In this document: positions 25,442-33,981 of the stretch, in pieces
Position numbering within the stretch: position 1 is the first letter of the stretch
Layout of the letters: every line of letters begins with the position of its first letter
NCBI RefSeq assembly: GCF_003013815.1
Contig: NZ_PRLH01000150.1
Span: 1 to 34,673, forward strand
Reading direction: 5' to 3'
Length of the DNA: 34,673 nucleotides
DNA from: Cyanothece sp. BG0011
GTDB taxonomy: Bacteria > Cyanobacteriota > Cyanobacteriia > Cyanobacteriales > Microcystaceae
Made by a program: the position numbers and the translations under genes
Notes under the pieces: generated by a model
Database searches by the model: none
What the model saw: only the letters and a program-made list of their open reading frames with translations
What the model was told of the DNA's origin: nothing

Positions 25442-25842
25442 AGAAAGTTATGTTTGTTTGTAAGCGAAATTCCTGTCGTTCCCAAATGGCAGAAGGCTTT
25501 GCTAAAACATTAGGACAAGGGCAAATTGAAGTAACCAGTTCAGGATTAGAAGCTAGTCGAGTTCATCCAACTGCCATTAAAGTTATGGAAGAAATTGGCA
25601 TTAATATTACGGAACAAACCTCTGATCCTTTAAGTGATTTTAAAGCCGAAGACTATGATGCTGTTATCTCTCTTTGTGGATGTGGGGTTAACTTACCCCA
25701 GGAATGGGTTTTACGGGATATTTTTGAAGATTGGGAATTAGAAGATCCTGACGGCAAACCCATCGAAACCTTTCATCGGGTACGAGATGAAATCAAAGCA
25801 AGGGTAGAGTCTTTAATTAGTAAACTGAGTAAACTGAGTTAA
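25438..25842 (+). CDS. arsC: arsenate reductase ArsC, Synechocystis (glutaredoxin-linked) type
   Basis: This enzyme reduces arsenate to arsenite, which Acr3 then exports. The 134-residue low-molecular-weight phosphatase fold opens with the P-loop [14 protein letters not shown], giving nucleophile Cys8 and Arg14. Cys80 and Cys82 in [10 protein letters not shown] match the redox pair of the Synechocystis enzyme, which is regenerated by glutaredoxin rather than thioredoxin. The HP and DP motifs of the family follow ([19 protein letters not shown]). The length and cysteine numbering fit that enzyme exactly. The ATG overlaps the arsH stop, and the stop is 15 bp before the phosphatase gene. Confidence 0.95.
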   Translation: MKKVMFVCKRNSCRSQMAEGFAKTLGQGQIEVTSSGLEASRVHPTAIKVMEEIGINITEQTSDPLSDFKAEDYDAVISLCGCGVNLPQEWVLRDIFEDWELEDPDGKPIETFHRVRDEIKARVESLISKLSKLS

Positions 25843-25857
25843 TAAATAAGGCAAACT

Positions 25858-26310
25858 ATGCAGTGTTATCCTGATTATCTCTGGTGGGTAATTCCTGAAA
25901 AATTAGCAGGAATGCCCCGTCCTCCCCTTGCAGATTTACCTCAACTTTATCAGGCTCAAATCAGAGGAATTGTTTCAGTTATGGATGAACCTTCTGGTAT
26001 TAAGGAATATCAAGAAGCTGGATTTTCAGCTTTGTGGTTGCCGATAACAGGAGGAAAAGCTCCTACTGTTGAACAAGTCCTTGAATTTGTAAAATTTGTG
26101 GATTCTTTACTCAAAAAAAATCAATCGGTTGTTGTGCATTGTACCAGTGGCAATCGCAGAACTGGAACTCTTTTAGCTTCCTATTTAATTGCTAAAGGAG
26201 AAGACCCTGAAATTGCCCTTCATCTCATTCAAAAAGTTCGTCCAACGGCTGAACTCAGAGAAGCTCAAATCAACTTTTTATCAAATTTACCGATGCTTTT
26301 AAATAAATAA
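25858..26310 (+). CDS. dual-specificity/tyrosine phosphatase-like protein at the end of the ars operon
   Basis: This 150-residue protein has a cysteine-phosphatase signature, VVVHCTSGNRRTGT, with nucleophile Cys95 and Arg101 (C-x5-R). The N-terminal part (VIPEKLAGMPRPPLADLPQL, then IVSVMDEPSG) is typical of small dual-specificity phosphatases. The usual general-acid Asp loop is not obvious: the equivalent region reads LPITGGKAP. Its place 15 bp after arsC suggests a role in arsenic or phosphate metabolism. Yeast Acr2p shows that a C-x5-R phosphatase scaffold can reduce arsenate, so a second reductase is conceivable, but protein or nucleotide dephosphorylation is equally likely. No terminator is evident right after the stop. 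Confidence 0.8.
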   Translation: MQCYPDYLWWVIPEKLAGMPRPPLADLPQLYQAQIRGIVSVMDEPSGIKEYQEAGFSALWLPITGGKAPTVEQVLEFVKFVDSLLKKNQSVVVHCTSGNRRTGTLLASYLIAKGEDPEIALHLIQKVRPTAELREAQINFLSNLPMLLNK

Positions 26311-26369
26311 AAATGGCAATATTTTTCCGAAAGATTTTGAACTTATCAATAAAGGGTATAACAGCGTTT

Positions 26370-26750
26370 TTAATTTTCAGATATAGAAATGAAACCTTTG
26401 ACATTAGTTTTGACAATACCTAATCCTTTCCAAAAAGTTGTTGGTAATTCTAATTCTATCTCGTTATCTTCTCGATTTAAGCTTAGTTCATATCCACTTT
26501 CTTGTGGTAAATAAATCAAATTATATTCTAGAAATTCTAATAAACAATTATCTTCGTCATACAAAAATCCCCATTTTTCAAGGAAAGCTTTAAAATCTTT
26601 TCCATTTATATCACTTGGATAATTATTATTTTTTATTTTATAAAATTCAATAGCAATTATTGCTTTTTTAAAATTATAGATCCAATAATCATCTGTATAT
26701 AAACTATTATCATTATTTTGATTTAAATTAGATTCTTCTTTGTCGGTCAA
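26370..26750 (-). CDS. hypothetical protein
   Basis: This 126-residue protein has no recognised family. The first 20 residues are polar and Asn-rich and probably disordered. The core has aromatic-rich helices (YWIYNFKKAIIAIEFYKIKN) and a C-terminal beta-like stretch (YELSLNREDNEIELELPTTF). The fragment KNNNYPSDINGKDF resembles the post-helix region of pilin-like or type II secretion pseudopilin proteins (a YP motif after a long helix), but the N-terminal prepilin signal is missing, so no call is made. It is very AT-rich compared with neighbours and points toward the ars operon. A second very small frame upstream on the same strand (26766-26870) encodes a hydrophobic peptide and might once have belonged with it. 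Confidence 0.5.
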   Translation of the reverse strand: MTDKEESNLNQNNDNSLYTDDYWIYNFKKAIIAIEFYKIKNNNYPSDINGKDFKAFLEKWGFLYDEDNCLLEFLEYNLIYLPQESGYELSLNREDNEIELELPTTFWKGLGIVKTNVKGFISISEN

Positions 26751-26765
26751 TACCAGGTATATTAA

Positions 26766-26870
26766 TTAAAAAGGTAAAGCTATTAATGTCCAAATAAAAA
26801 CTAAAAGAAAAAGTAAATAATAAGCAATAACTTGAATAACAGAGACTATCTTTTGTATTATTTGATTCAC
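26766..26870 (-). CDS. possible 34-residue single-span membrane peptide
   Basis: A GTG at 26870 opens a frame of 34 codons whose peptide is MNQIIQKIVSV followed by a continuous hydrophobic stretch with YYLLFLLVFIWTLIALPF. It would form one membrane helix. No clear ribosome-binding site is visible and the region is extremely AT-rich, so this may be chance or the remnant of a larger gene. Confidence 0.2.
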   Translation of the reverse strand: MNQIIQKIVSVIQVIAYYLLFLLVFIWTLIALPF

Positions 26871-26948
26871 TTCATTTTTTAAACCTCGGACTTTTAATAT
26901 TATATCATTAAAATATTAGTTAGTGCTTCATCTGGAGAGAATGGCTGT

Positions 26949-27866
26949 ATGAGTATTGTAGTTTTCGGTAGCATTAATATGGATATGATTGCCCAAACCC
27001 CTCGGTTTCCTCAACCTGGGGAAACAATTACAGGCACTCACTTTATCACATTACCAGGAGGGAAAGGTGCAAACCAAGCGGTTGCCACGGCAAAATTAGG
27101 TCGTTGCACTTACTTTGTGGGACGGGTTGGGGGTGATAGTTTAGGTAGAGATTTATTAAAAAGATTAGAAACATTTGATATTAATACACAAGGGGTTTTT
27201 ATAGACAAAAATACCTCGTCAGGGGTAGCGATGATTACGGTAGAAACATCAGGAGAAAATACTATTATTGTTATTCCTGGGGCTAATGGTAATATTAATG
27301 AGTCTGATGTTATTCGTTTAGAGAAAATTCTCTTGAAAGCCAGTTTGTTATTATTACAATTAGAAATCCCCCTAAAAGCAGTAGAAATAGCAGCTATAGA
27401 AGCCAAAAAATTAGGGATCACAGTAATGTTAGATCCAGCACCAGCCCCTGAAAAAATTCCTGATAGTTTATATCCACTTATTGATATTATTACCCCCAAT
27501 CAAACCGAAGCGGCGAAATTAGTCGGTTTTCCTGTGTCTGATACAGAAACCATTAAAAAAGCAGCTGAGGAATTATTGCAAAAAGGAGTCAAAATTGTCA
27601 TTATTAAACTAGGGCAAAAAGGAGCCTTTTATGCCACAGAAAACGAAGAAGGATTTGTCTCTCCTACCGTCGTCAAAGCCATTGATACAGTGGGCGCAGG
27701 AGACGGTTTTAATGGGGGAGTTGCTGCTGCTTTAGATCGGGGTTTATCTCTTAAAGAGGCCTTAAAATGGGGATCAGTCGTGGGAGCATTAACCACCACC
27801 CAAGAAGGCGCACAAACCGCTTTACCTGATTTAGAAACCGTTGAACAATTAATAATTAATAATTAA
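26949..27866 (+). CDS. rbsK: ribokinase (PfkB family)
   Basis: This 305-residue carbohydrate kinase should phosphorylate ribose to ribose-5-phosphate. Signatures: the N-terminal GSINMDMIAQTPRFPQPGET sugar-binding strand typical of RbsK, PGGKGANQAVATAKLG (36-51, PfkB signature 1), ITPNQTEA, and DTVGAGDGFNGG (246-257, signature 2) with catalytic base Asp252. The length is normal. No ribose transporter or repressor genes lie nearby, so in this organism it may salvage ribose from nucleosides. Other PfkB sugar kinases are possible, but the NMD and NQTEA motifs favour ribokinase. GGAGA lies about 11 nt before the ATG. Confidence 0.9.
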   Translation: MSIVVFGSINMDMIAQTPRFPQPGETITGTHFITLPGGKGANQAVATAKLGRCTYFVGRVGGDSLGRDLLKRLETFDINTQGVFIDKNTSSGVAMITVETSGENTIIVIPGANGNINESDVIRLEKILLKASLLLLQLEIPLKAVEIAAIEAKKLGITVMLDPAPAPEKIPDSLYPLIDIITPNQTEAAKLVGFPVSDTETIKKAAEELLQKGVKIVIIKLGQKGAFYATENEEGFVSPTVVKAIDTVGAGDGFNGGVAAALDRGLSLKEALKWGSVVGALTTTQEGAQTALPDLETVEQLIINN

Positions 27867-27976
27867 TGTTAATTTAGTTAGTCTGAACCAAAGGACGAGG
27901 ACACCCTTGCCTATAATAGAGGATAGCAGGAAGTTGACTCATCACCCAATCGCACCCTTAAAGGTTTATTGACTTT

Positions 27977-28363
27977 ATGACTAGCATCGAAGATATCCAA
28001 CCTGCCCCTAAAGGCCAGATAATGATTTATCAGCCTTACTATCATAAAGATAAGCATAAAATTCTTCCCTATGCTATTTCTTTATATGCCCAAGGACATC
28101 TAGAAGGCACACGGCGCATTGAAGGAGCAAAAGGCATCCCCTTTGTGGCTTCTTGGTTTGTTTCTAAACTGCCCTCAGAAATTACTCGTTGTCGAATGCA
28201 GTTTGATGGCCAAGCAGAATTGAGCTATGAAATTACGATTCTTAATGCGGAGTTTATTGACTATCTCATCTCAGTGCTTAAAATTTATCAAGAAGGAAAA
28301 ATAATCGATTTTCCTCAAGGATTCTATCGCAAGTTGCTACACTGTGAAGAATCTGCCTCCTAG
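27977..28363 (+). CDS. ebsA: EbsA-like protein (type IV pilus / biofilm-associated, cyanobacterial)
   Basis: This 128-residue soluble protein matches, by my recognition, the small cyanobacterial EbsA family: an N-terminal MIYQPYYHKDKHKILPYAIS, then QGHLEGTRRIEGAKGIPFVAS and RCRMQFDGQAELSYEI. In Synechococcus elongatus EbsA is needed for type IV pilus assembly and biofilm self-suppression. No other pilus gene lies in the window. It is followed after 27 bp by the DRTGG/BioD-like gene in the same direction, suggesting one transcript. A TATAAT (27912-27917) lies about 60 bp upstream without a convincing -35. Family assignment is from memory of motifs, so moderate confidence. Confidence 0.62.
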   Translation: MTSIEDIQPAPKGQIMIYQPYYHKDKHKILPYAISLYAQGHLEGTRRIEGAKGIPFVASWFVSKLPSEITRCRMQFDGQAELSYEITILNAEFIDYLISVLKIYQEGKIIDFPQGFYRKLLHCEESAS

Positions 28364-28390
28364 ACAGATAGAAAATAAAGGAGTAACAGG

Positions 28391-29449
28391 GTGGCACAGT
28401 CAACCAAATACTTAATTGTAGCCTCAATTGAAGCTTATACTGGCAAGTCAGGAACGATTCTCGGACTCGCCCATCAGTTTCAAGATAAAGGCTTTTCCAT
28501 CGCCTATAGTAAACCCATCGGCACTTGTTTCCAAGATCAACAAGAAGCGGATGTCGAGTTCGTTGCTGATGCCCTAGGCTTGAAAGAAGCTCAAATCGCT
28601 TCGCCCCTTATGTTTTTACAACGGACAACGGTAGAAAAACGTCTTAAACAAGAGGATACCACAGACTACGGACAATCCCTAAAAGATAGTCTGGCTAACA
28701 TTGAAGCTAATATTGTCATTTTAGAAGGAGCCGGAACCCTCTGGGAAGGGAGTCTCTTTGGGTTATCCATTGTTGACATGGCCAACACGCTAGATGCCTC
28801 TGTGTTGTTAGTCGCCCGTTATCATTCTCTGTTGGTGGTAGATAGTTTAGTCACTGTCAAATTAGCCTTAGGCGACCGCTTAGCCGGTATGGTGATCAAC
28901 GATATCCCTAGTGAAGAATTAGAGACAGCGCAAACCCTGATTAAACCTTATCTCGAAAGTCATGGGGTGCCGGTATTGGGCCTATTACCAGCTAGTCGTT
29001 TACTGCGGAGTGTCAGTGTCCGCGAAATTGCTCATCAGTTAAAGGCTCAAGTATTATGTCGGGGCGATCGCTTAGACTTAATGGTAGAAAGTCTGACCAT
29101 TGGGGCCATGAATGTCAACTCAGCCTTAGAATATTTCCGCCAAGGACAAAATAAGGCCGTTGTTACCGGCGGTGATCGCACCGATCTCCAATTAGCAGCC
29201 CTAGAAACCTCCACCAGTTGCCTGATTCTCACCGGACACATGAACCCTCAACCCTTGATCATTAGTCGGGCTGAAGATTTAGAAGTGCCTATTCTTGCTG
29301 TTGATCTCGATACCTTAAGTACCGTTGAAATTGTCGATCAAGCGTTTGGTAAAGTCCGATTGCAAGAAAAAATCAAAGTTAGTTGTATTCAGGAATTAAT
29401 GGTTAAAAACTTTGATGTTGATCGCTTAGTTCAACAATTAAGCCTTTAA
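28391..29449 (+). CDS. DRTGG-domain, BioD-like phosphotransacetylase family protein
   Basis: This 352-residue protein starts at GTG 28391 with AAAGGAG upstream. The N-terminal domain is a BioD/CobB-like P-loop fold with an unusual loop EAYTGKSGT (residues 14-22) and [14 protein letters not shown] as its second motif. The C-terminal half carries the DRTGG domain: [15 protein letters not shown], with Gly260-Gly261-Asp262-Arg263-Thr264, here ending in Asp instead of Gly-Gly. DRTGG domains occur in HPr kinase-like and phosphotransacetylase proteins, but the catalytic PTA domain is absent, so it is not an active Pta. It is likely a regulatory nucleotide-binding protein. It is widespread in cyanobacteria and is probably in an operon with the EbsA-like gene. 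Confidence 0.8.
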   Translation: MAQSTKYLIVASIEAYTGKSGTILGLAHQFQDKGFSIAYSKPIGTCFQDQQEADVEFVADALGLKEAQIASPLMFLQRTTVEKRLKQEDTTDYGQSLKDSLANIEANIVILEGAGTLWEGSLFGLSIVDMANTLDASVLLVARYHSLLVVDSLVTVKLALGDRLAGMVINDIPSEELETAQTLIKPYLESHGVPVLGLLPASRLLRSVSVREIAHQLKAQVLCRGDRLDLMVESLTIGAMNVNSALEYFRQGQNKAVVTGGDRTDLQLAALETSTSCLILTGHMNPQPLIISRAEDLEVPILAVDLDTLSTVEIVDQAFGKVRLQEKIKVSCIQELMVKNFDVDRLVQQLSL

Positions 29450-29470
29450 CCCCTCAATTCGACTCCAGCA

Positions 29471-29500
29471 GGACAGGAGAATCTTACAATTCCCTGTTCC
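29471..29500. terminator. imperfect hairpin between convergent genes
   Basis: GGACAGGAGAAT (29471-29482) and ATTCCCTGTTCC (29489-29500) pair over 12 bp with two mismatches around a 6-nt loop, followed by TTTGTA. It lies between the convergent DRTGG gene and a small basic protein gene, a fitting place for a bidirectional terminator. Confidence 0.35.
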
Positions 29501-29522
29501 TTTGTATTAAAGCGTTTAAACA

Positions 29523-29687
29523 TTAGCTCTTATTATTGTCATCATCATTGTTATCCTCTTGATCTTTGCTATTGTTAGAATAGGATCTACCACGGGAAAA
29601 AGAACGAGAACTTTTTTGACGAAATTGACGGGCATAAGCCTGATTCCGTTCTGCTTTTTCTTTCTTTAAATTACGACGTTTAGCCAA
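29523..29687 (-). CDS. small basic conserved hypothetical protein (TTG start)
   Basis: The frame is open upstream to 29780, but I place the start at TTG 29687. AGAGAGGA lies about 6 nt before it, and the resulting 54-residue protein begins MAKRRNLKKEKAERNQAYAR, a shape seen in small cyanobacterial proteins. The N-terminal half is Lys/Arg-rich and helical. The tail is Ser/Arg-rich and then strongly acidic (DNNDDDNN). Function is unknown; the basic half could bind RNA or ribosomes, but nothing in the sequence proves this. It converges on the DRTGG gene, leaving 73 bp between the stops. The alternative longer 85-residue product would start with MKISELRRKLKA. Confidence 0.55.
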   Translation of the reverse strand: MAKRRNLKKEKAERNQAYARQFRQKSSRSFSRGRSYSNNSKDQEDNNDDDNNKS

Positions 29688-30051
29688 AATGTGTTCCTCT
29701 CTTAAATAATGAAAACCCTTGAGACGAAGAAGAGGGAGAAAAGTTGCCTTTAACTTCCTCCTTAACTCGGAAATCTTCAATTTGTGTTTTCACCCTTTAT
29801 TCTAGCATTTTATTTTAAATGAGATCAAATTTGTAAACAGAAGTGATAAATTGGATCTAGGTCTATTGCTTCACCTTTTTTATGCTGAGGTTTTCTCTAA
29901 CATAAAATTCATAGATTGTCTAGTGCTTAAAACCAAAAAATTTTAAAGTTATTCTTAACTTTTTTGCCCTAAAAATTATTAATGATTGACCAAGTTTAAC
30001 CAGACAGTCTGCCAAAGTTTAAGATTCATTGCTTTATGAGGAAGTTAACTG

Positions 30052-31008
30052 ATGTCCAGCGACCAACCTTCTCCCGTATCCTCAAATCCTTCTCAACTTT
30101 CTGACGATTTGAACCAGGAAATTTCCCAGGAAGAATTCATTACACTACTAAAAACAACCATTAGCAAACTAGACTTAATTGTTCAGCAAGTCAACGAAGA
30201 AAACATCAATAATTTACCCAACAAAGACACTTTAAACACACTCATTAATAGCACAGAAAGCCTGGCTAATTCTCTAGAAACTCAAGGCCAGATAGCTACC
30301 TCCCCTGAAAAAGAAGATGCTGAAACAGAAGACAATGAAACCATAGACGAGGCAGAAGACTGGGGAGATGATTTGACCCCAAAGGAAGTCAGCAAAACGG
30401 CAGAAAGTGAAGAAGTCAGCGAAGAGATTAAAGTTGAGGAAACCCCTGAAACCGAAGAATTATCCTCACCTCCATCCTTTTTCAACAAGTTATCCGGCGG
30501 AAAAATAGCAGGAGTAATCGGATTAGTTTTAATTGTGGCCTTATCTGCCTCATTTTTCCTCTTGAAACCCTCCTTACCCACCCTAGAAATTTTCAACCGT
30601 TCCCCCCAAACCCCCCAACCCCAAGTGGTAGAAACCCCCGCAGAATTAGAAGAACCCTCCTTACCCGAACCCCTTCAAAATGTCCCCTCTTCTCAAACCA
30701 AATTAACCCCAGAACAAAGCTTAATCGCTGCCATTCAAAAAGAAGTCACCGCCTTAACTAATCAATATCCTGAGGATTTAATTGGTAAAATAGAAGCCAA
30801 CTTTCTCGGCAGTCGTCTGACAGTCACCCTAGGGGATAAATGGTATGATTTATCAACAAAAGAACAAGATAACCTAGCAGATACGATCTTAGAAAAGACT
30901 CAAAGCCTCGACTTTCGTAAATTAGAAATGTTAGACTCTCAAAGAAATCTCATTGCTCGTAGTCCAGTGGTCGGCAATAACATTATTATCCTAAAAAGAA
31001 ACCGTTAA
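30052..31008 (+). CDS. cyanobacterial membrane protein, acidic N-terminus and one transmembrane helix
   Basis: This 318-residue protein has no named family. Residues 1-145 are acidic, Ser/Glu-rich and low in complexity (long runs of Glu, Asp and Thr), so probably disordered and cytoplasmic. One membrane helix lies at about 150-171 (IAGVIGLVLIVALSASFFLL), followed by a Pro-rich linker. The C-terminal 95 residues form a compact domain (LIAAIQKEVTALTNQYPEDL, then ANFLGSRLTVTLGDKWYDLS and LEMLDSQRNLIARSP) that looks conserved and is likely the functional part. It is 23 bp upstream of the CRR7-like gene in the same direction, so the two may be co-transcribed. The 270 bp upstream hold no recognisable gene. 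Confidence 0.7.
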   Translation: MSSDQPSPVSSNPSQLSDDLNQEISQEEFITLLKTTISKLDLIVQQVNEENINNLPNKDTLNTLINSTESLANSLETQGQIATSPEKEDAETEDNETIDEAEDWGDDLTPKEVSKTAESEEVSEEIKVEETPETEELSSPPSFFNKLSGGKIAGVIGLVLIVALSASFFLLKPSLPTLEIFNRSPQTPQPQVVETPAELEEPSLPEPLQNVPSSQTKLTPEQSLIAAIQKEVTALTNQYPEDLIGKIEANFLGSRLTVTLGDKWYDLSTKEQDNLADTILEKTQSLDFRKLEMLDSQRNLIARSPVVGNNIIILKRNR

Positions 31009-31031
31009 CTTCTAACTTTATTACAAAAACG

Positions 31032-31289
31032 ATGCCAGATTCTATTATGTATCAAGAGGATGGTTTTGTCGTCCTCGAAACTGACCAACCTGAACAAATA
31101 TTAACTCCCCAAGAGTTATTAGAAAAGCTCAAAGCCATTTTATCCACTCGTCAAGATGATTTACCCAAAGAATTAGAAAAATTGACCACCATAGACGAGC
31201 AAGCACAATATTTAATGGAGAATTTTTGCGATCTCGATATGGGAAGTGATGATTATCTGCAATGGTACGTCATTCGCCTAGAAAAATAA
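31032..31289 (+). CDS. crr7: CRR7-like chlororespiratory reduction protein
   Basis: This 85-residue soluble protein matches the chlororespiratory reduction 7 family, which in plants is needed to assemble the chloroplast NDH-1 complex and is conserved in cyanobacteria. Seen: the start MYQEDGFVVLETDQPEQILT, the central LLEKLKAIL helix, and the C-terminal SDDYLQWYVIRLEK, which fits the family's YLQWY ending. The cyanobacterial role in NDH-1 stability is inferred from the plant work. The stop lies 3 bp from the convergent yvcK stop. Confidence 0.75.
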   Translation: MPDSIMYQEDGFVVLETDQPEQILTPQELLEKLKAILSTRQDDLPKELEKLTTIDEQAQYLMENFCDLDMGSDDYLQWYVIRLEK

Positions 31290-31292
31290 ACT

Positions 31293-32669
31293 TTAATTTT
31301 TGCTATACCAACGTAACAAAACTCTCGCTAACCGTTGAGGATGGTGAGTGACTTTAGCTGTCATGGGATTTTCATCCATAATATTCGCTAAGATAATACG
31401 ACATCCTAAGTTTTTGACATCTTCTCGGTCTAAAAACACAGGATGAGATTGTTCTTTAGCATAATGTTTTAACGCTGTGGCAGAGGGGGAAGTCCGTTGA
31501 ACTAAAATAGCATCAAAAATACGTCGATCACAAACCCGATCAATGGCTTTAATATGATCAGCAACGGTATAACCATCGGTTTCCCCTGGTTGAGTCATAA
31601 TGTTGCAAACATAGATACGAGGCACTTTTACCTTAGCTAAAGCTTTTCTGATGTCCGGAACCAAAAGGTTGGGGATAACACTGGTGTAAAGACTACCAGG
31701 ACCCATGATAATATAATCAGCTTCAGCGATCGCTTTAATGGCAGCAGGTAAGGCCGGGGGATGTTCAGGAAAACAGCCAATTTCAGCAATTTTTCCCCCT
31801 GCTTCAGTAATATGAGATTCTCCTTCTACCAAGCGACCATCATCTAATCTAGCCCATAACCGCACATCACTGAGGGTTGCCGGTAAGACTTTACCCCGAA
31901 TGGCTAACACTTTTGAACTCGCTGCGATCGCCTTTTCAAAATCCCGTCCGGTAATGGCTGTCATCGCTGTTAAAAATAGGTTCCCAAAACTATGGCCGTT
32001 TAAACCTTCTCCTGCTTGGAAACGATATTGAAACAATTCTGTTAGTAACTTTTCTTCATCCGCTAAAGCAGCCATACAGTTACGAATATCCCCAGGGGGC
32101 AAAACACCGATTTCTTCTCTGAGTCGTCCCGATGATCCCCCATCATCAGCTACGGTAACAATGGCGGTTATATTGGCACTATACTGCTTTAATCCTCTTA
32201 ACAGGGTCGATAGTCCCGTTCCTCCCCCAATAGCGACAATTTTTGGTCCCCGATGTAAACGACGATGGGTTAAGAGGCGATCAACTAATTCCTGATCACT
32301 ATCGGGAAACGCTTCGGTAATCGAGCCCACTGTCCGACTTTGTCCCCATAATAATAAGAATAAACCCAGTAATAAGGCCACAGGCCCAGAAATATAGCTA
32401 GGAACGTAAGTGGTAATCATTTCGAGGAGTTGAGAGATTAGCTCCAAGAGACGATCAACGGGGGTGAGTTTGACCCAAATGGCCAACCCTAACACCGATA
32501 AGAGTAAACCCGTGGCACTAATAAGTAACCAACGTTTAACAAATAGTCCAGGGGATAGCCATTTGAACCAACGGTTAACCCGTTTGGGGGTTCCCTGGCC
32601 CATCATTGACCATTTTCGTTGTTTGGGGGAGAGTTTGCGTATCGCTTTTTGTAAAGGACTGATGGGCAT
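31293..32669 (-). CDS. yvcK: YvcK/CofD-like UDP-sugar-binding protein (gluconeogenesis factor) with membrane anchor
   Basis: This 458-residue protein has the YvcK core at about 140-455: [18 protein letters not shown] (143-160), [16 protein letters not shown] (173-188), [12 protein letters not shown] and [11 protein letters not shown] are nucleotide/sugar-binding motifs. In Bacillus, YvcK binds UDP-GlcNAc and is needed for growth on gluconeogenic carbon and for cell shape. The N-terminal 140 residues are an extension with two hydrophobic segments (about 47-67 and 94-109), seen in cyanobacterial and actinobacterial-type variants, which should fix it to the membrane. It stands alone, convergent with the CRR7-like gene. 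Confidence 0.92.
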   Translation of the reverse strand: MPISPLQKAIRKLSPKQRKWSMMGQGTPKRVNRWFKWLSPGLFVKRWLLISATGLLLSVLGLAIWVKLTPVDRLLELISQLLEMITTYVPSYISGPVALLLGLFLLLWGQSRTVGSITEAFPDSDQELVDRLLTHRRLHRGPKIVAIGGGTGLSTLLRGLKQYSANITAIVTVADDGGSSGRLREEIGVLPPGDIRNCMAALADEEKLLTELFQYRFQAGEGLNGHSFGNLFLTAMTAITGRDFEKAIAASSKVLAIRGKVLPATLSDVRLWARLDDGRLVEGESHITEAGGKIAEIGCFPEHPPALPAAIKAIAEADYIIMGPGSLYTSVIPNLLVPDIRKALAKVKVPRIYVCNIMTQPGETDGYTVADHIKAIDRVCDRRIFDAILVQRTSPSATALKHYAKEQSHPVFLDREDVKNLGCRIILANIMDENPMTAKVTHHPQRLARVLLRWYSKN

Positions 32670-33111
32670 AAGTCATGATCACCAGATGATTAATATAGAT
32701 GAAGTTTAATATAAGGATTTATCGAAACATTAACATAAAAGTTGCCTTTCGTGCTGAAATCAGCCTAACTAATCTGATCTCGGCGGCGCGGAGTTGGCTA
32801 GTGGCTTAGTTTTAAATTAAATTAAGTTAACGATTCTAGAGAATAAAATCTAGGGAAAATTTTTCTAGAAACTACTAATATTTGTGACATTTCTTAAAGA
32901 AAAATTATTGAAAATTACTGAATAATCTTCAATCAGAATTAATTTTACGTGGTTTTTCTAATAGCGATAATAACAATAGCAATGACATAATTACATCAGA
33001 ACGAACAAGATTATTTACAATCTATCAAGCACCAAAAATACTTGACTGATTCTTATCAATGATAAGATGAAACTGTTTAGTAATTCATTGAAAAACTAGG
33101 AGAGCTCAAAA
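32670..33111. other. 442-bp intergenic region with upstream module shared with the LamG gene
   Basis: No gene was found. From about 32947 to 33070 the sequence resembles 34046-34160 upstream of the next gene: a GCGATAAT block, then GACATAATTACATCAGAAC (one mismatch in the second copy), and a later CTGATTCT(T/C)ATCAAT. A perfect inverted repeat TCTTATC-AAT-GATAAGA lies at 33051-33067. The stretch at 32750-32810 is more GC-rich and has no recognised feature. Confidence 0.5.
33051..33067. promoter_or_regulatory. 7-3-7 inverted repeat upstream of the lamin-tail gene
   Basis: TCTTATC (33051-33057), AAT, GATAAGA (33061-33067) is a perfect dyad 45 bp before the ATG. GATAAT-like hexamer repeats also occur at about 32965-32990. 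Together they loosely recall Fur-type operators, but no regulator can be assigned. Confidence 0.35.
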
Positions 33112-33924
33112 ATGGCTATTGCAACGACCATAGAACAACAGGTGCTAATGGGTGGAAATGATGTTATTCATCGCCAATTTACTGATAGTGCCAGCAATTT
33201 TTACTTAGTTGATACCAATAATGCTATTAATGCAGATGGAAATATTCATTCTTGGAAAATTTGGGCAGATCGTAGTTTAACTGTACAACTTGTGATTTTT
33301 AGACAGGATGGTAATAATTGGTCTATTGTCGGTAGAAGTGAACAAGTAACCCCAAAAACAGGATTAAATGAACTTACTTTATCAGATTCTATTGCTGTTA
33401 AAGCTGGTGATTGTGTCGGTTTATATTATCCCGGTCAAGGGTCAGTTAGTGCAATTAAACATAAAGGTAATTGGGCATTAGGCAACTTAAATGGCACTGT
33501 TTTATGGTCTTATGGTGCAGAGTTTAAGGCTTTTTCTGATTCAGGATATCGGACTTATTCAGTTCAAGTGAGTGGGACTCCTGGTGTTGCCAATGTTGAG
33601 ATTGCAGATATTGTTTATCATGGTCAGGTAAAACGGACTCAATCTGATGAATATATCGAAATTCGTAATAGTGGTAACGCAGCAGCAGATTTATCTAACT
33701 GGAAAGTTACCTCAGTAGGAAAAGATCAAATGTTTGTCTTTCCTGAAGGGACATCTTTAGCAGCCGGTCAAATGATTCGAGTTTATACTAATGAAGTTCA
33801 TCCAGAGTCAGGAGGCTTTAGTTTCGGTAGTAAAACTGCTATTTGGAACGATAAAGGTGATATGGGTAAATTATTAGATGCCCAAGGGAATGAAATGTCT
33901 AGTTTTAGTTACGATAATAACTAA
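33112..33924 (+). CDS. lamin-tail-domain (LTD) protein
   Basis: This 270-residue protein has no clear signal peptide. The N-terminal half (about 1-155) is a beta-rich domain (IHSWKIWADRSLTVQLVIFR, then LNELTLSDSIAVKAGDCVGL) of a jelly-roll-like type. Residues about 158-270 form an LTD: VEIADIVYHGQVKRTQSDEY, IEIRNSGNAAADLSNWKV, FPEGTSLAAGQMIRVYTN and a closing GKLLDAQGNEMSSFSY. LTDs are found in bacterial secreted or surface proteins, often beside nucleases or calcium-binding repeats. AGGAGAG lies about 8 nt before the ATG. A strong terminator follows. The upstream region resembles that of the next gene, suggesting co-regulated tandem genes. Confidence 0.8.
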   Translation: MAIATTIEQQVLMGGNDVIHRQFTDSASNFYLVDTNNAINADGNIHSWKIWADRSLTVQLVIFRQDGNNWSIVGRSEQVTPKTGLNELTLSDSIAVKAGDCVGLYYPGQGSVSAIKHKGNWALGNLNGTVLWSYGAEFKAFSDSGYRTYSVQVSGTPGVANVEIADIVYHGQVKRTQSDEYIEIRNSGNAAADLSNWKVTSVGKDQMFVFPEGTSLAAGQMIRVYTNEVHPESGGFSFGSKTAIWNDKGDMGKLLDAQGNEMSSFSYDNN

Positions 33925-33951
33925 TTTGTTAAGTTAAATTTAGTTAATTGT

Positions 33952-33981
33952 TCCGCATAAATTTGATTATGCGGATTTTTT
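33952..33981 (+). terminator. intrinsic terminator after the lamin-tail gene
   Basis: TCCGCATAA (33952-33960), loop ATTTGA, TTATGCGGA (33967-33975), then six Ts (33976-33981). It is a perfect 9-bp stem with a T-tract, 27 bp after the stop codon. Confidence 0.85.

Noticed and set aside
26370-26750. Pseudopilin-like assignment for the orphan protein
   Set aside because: Only a short post-helix YP-type resemblance is seen. The prepilin signal and N-terminal hydrophobic helix are absent.
32464-32709. Plus-strand open frame opposite the yvcK 5' end
   Set aside because: It is antisense to a strong gene and has no recognisable protein features.
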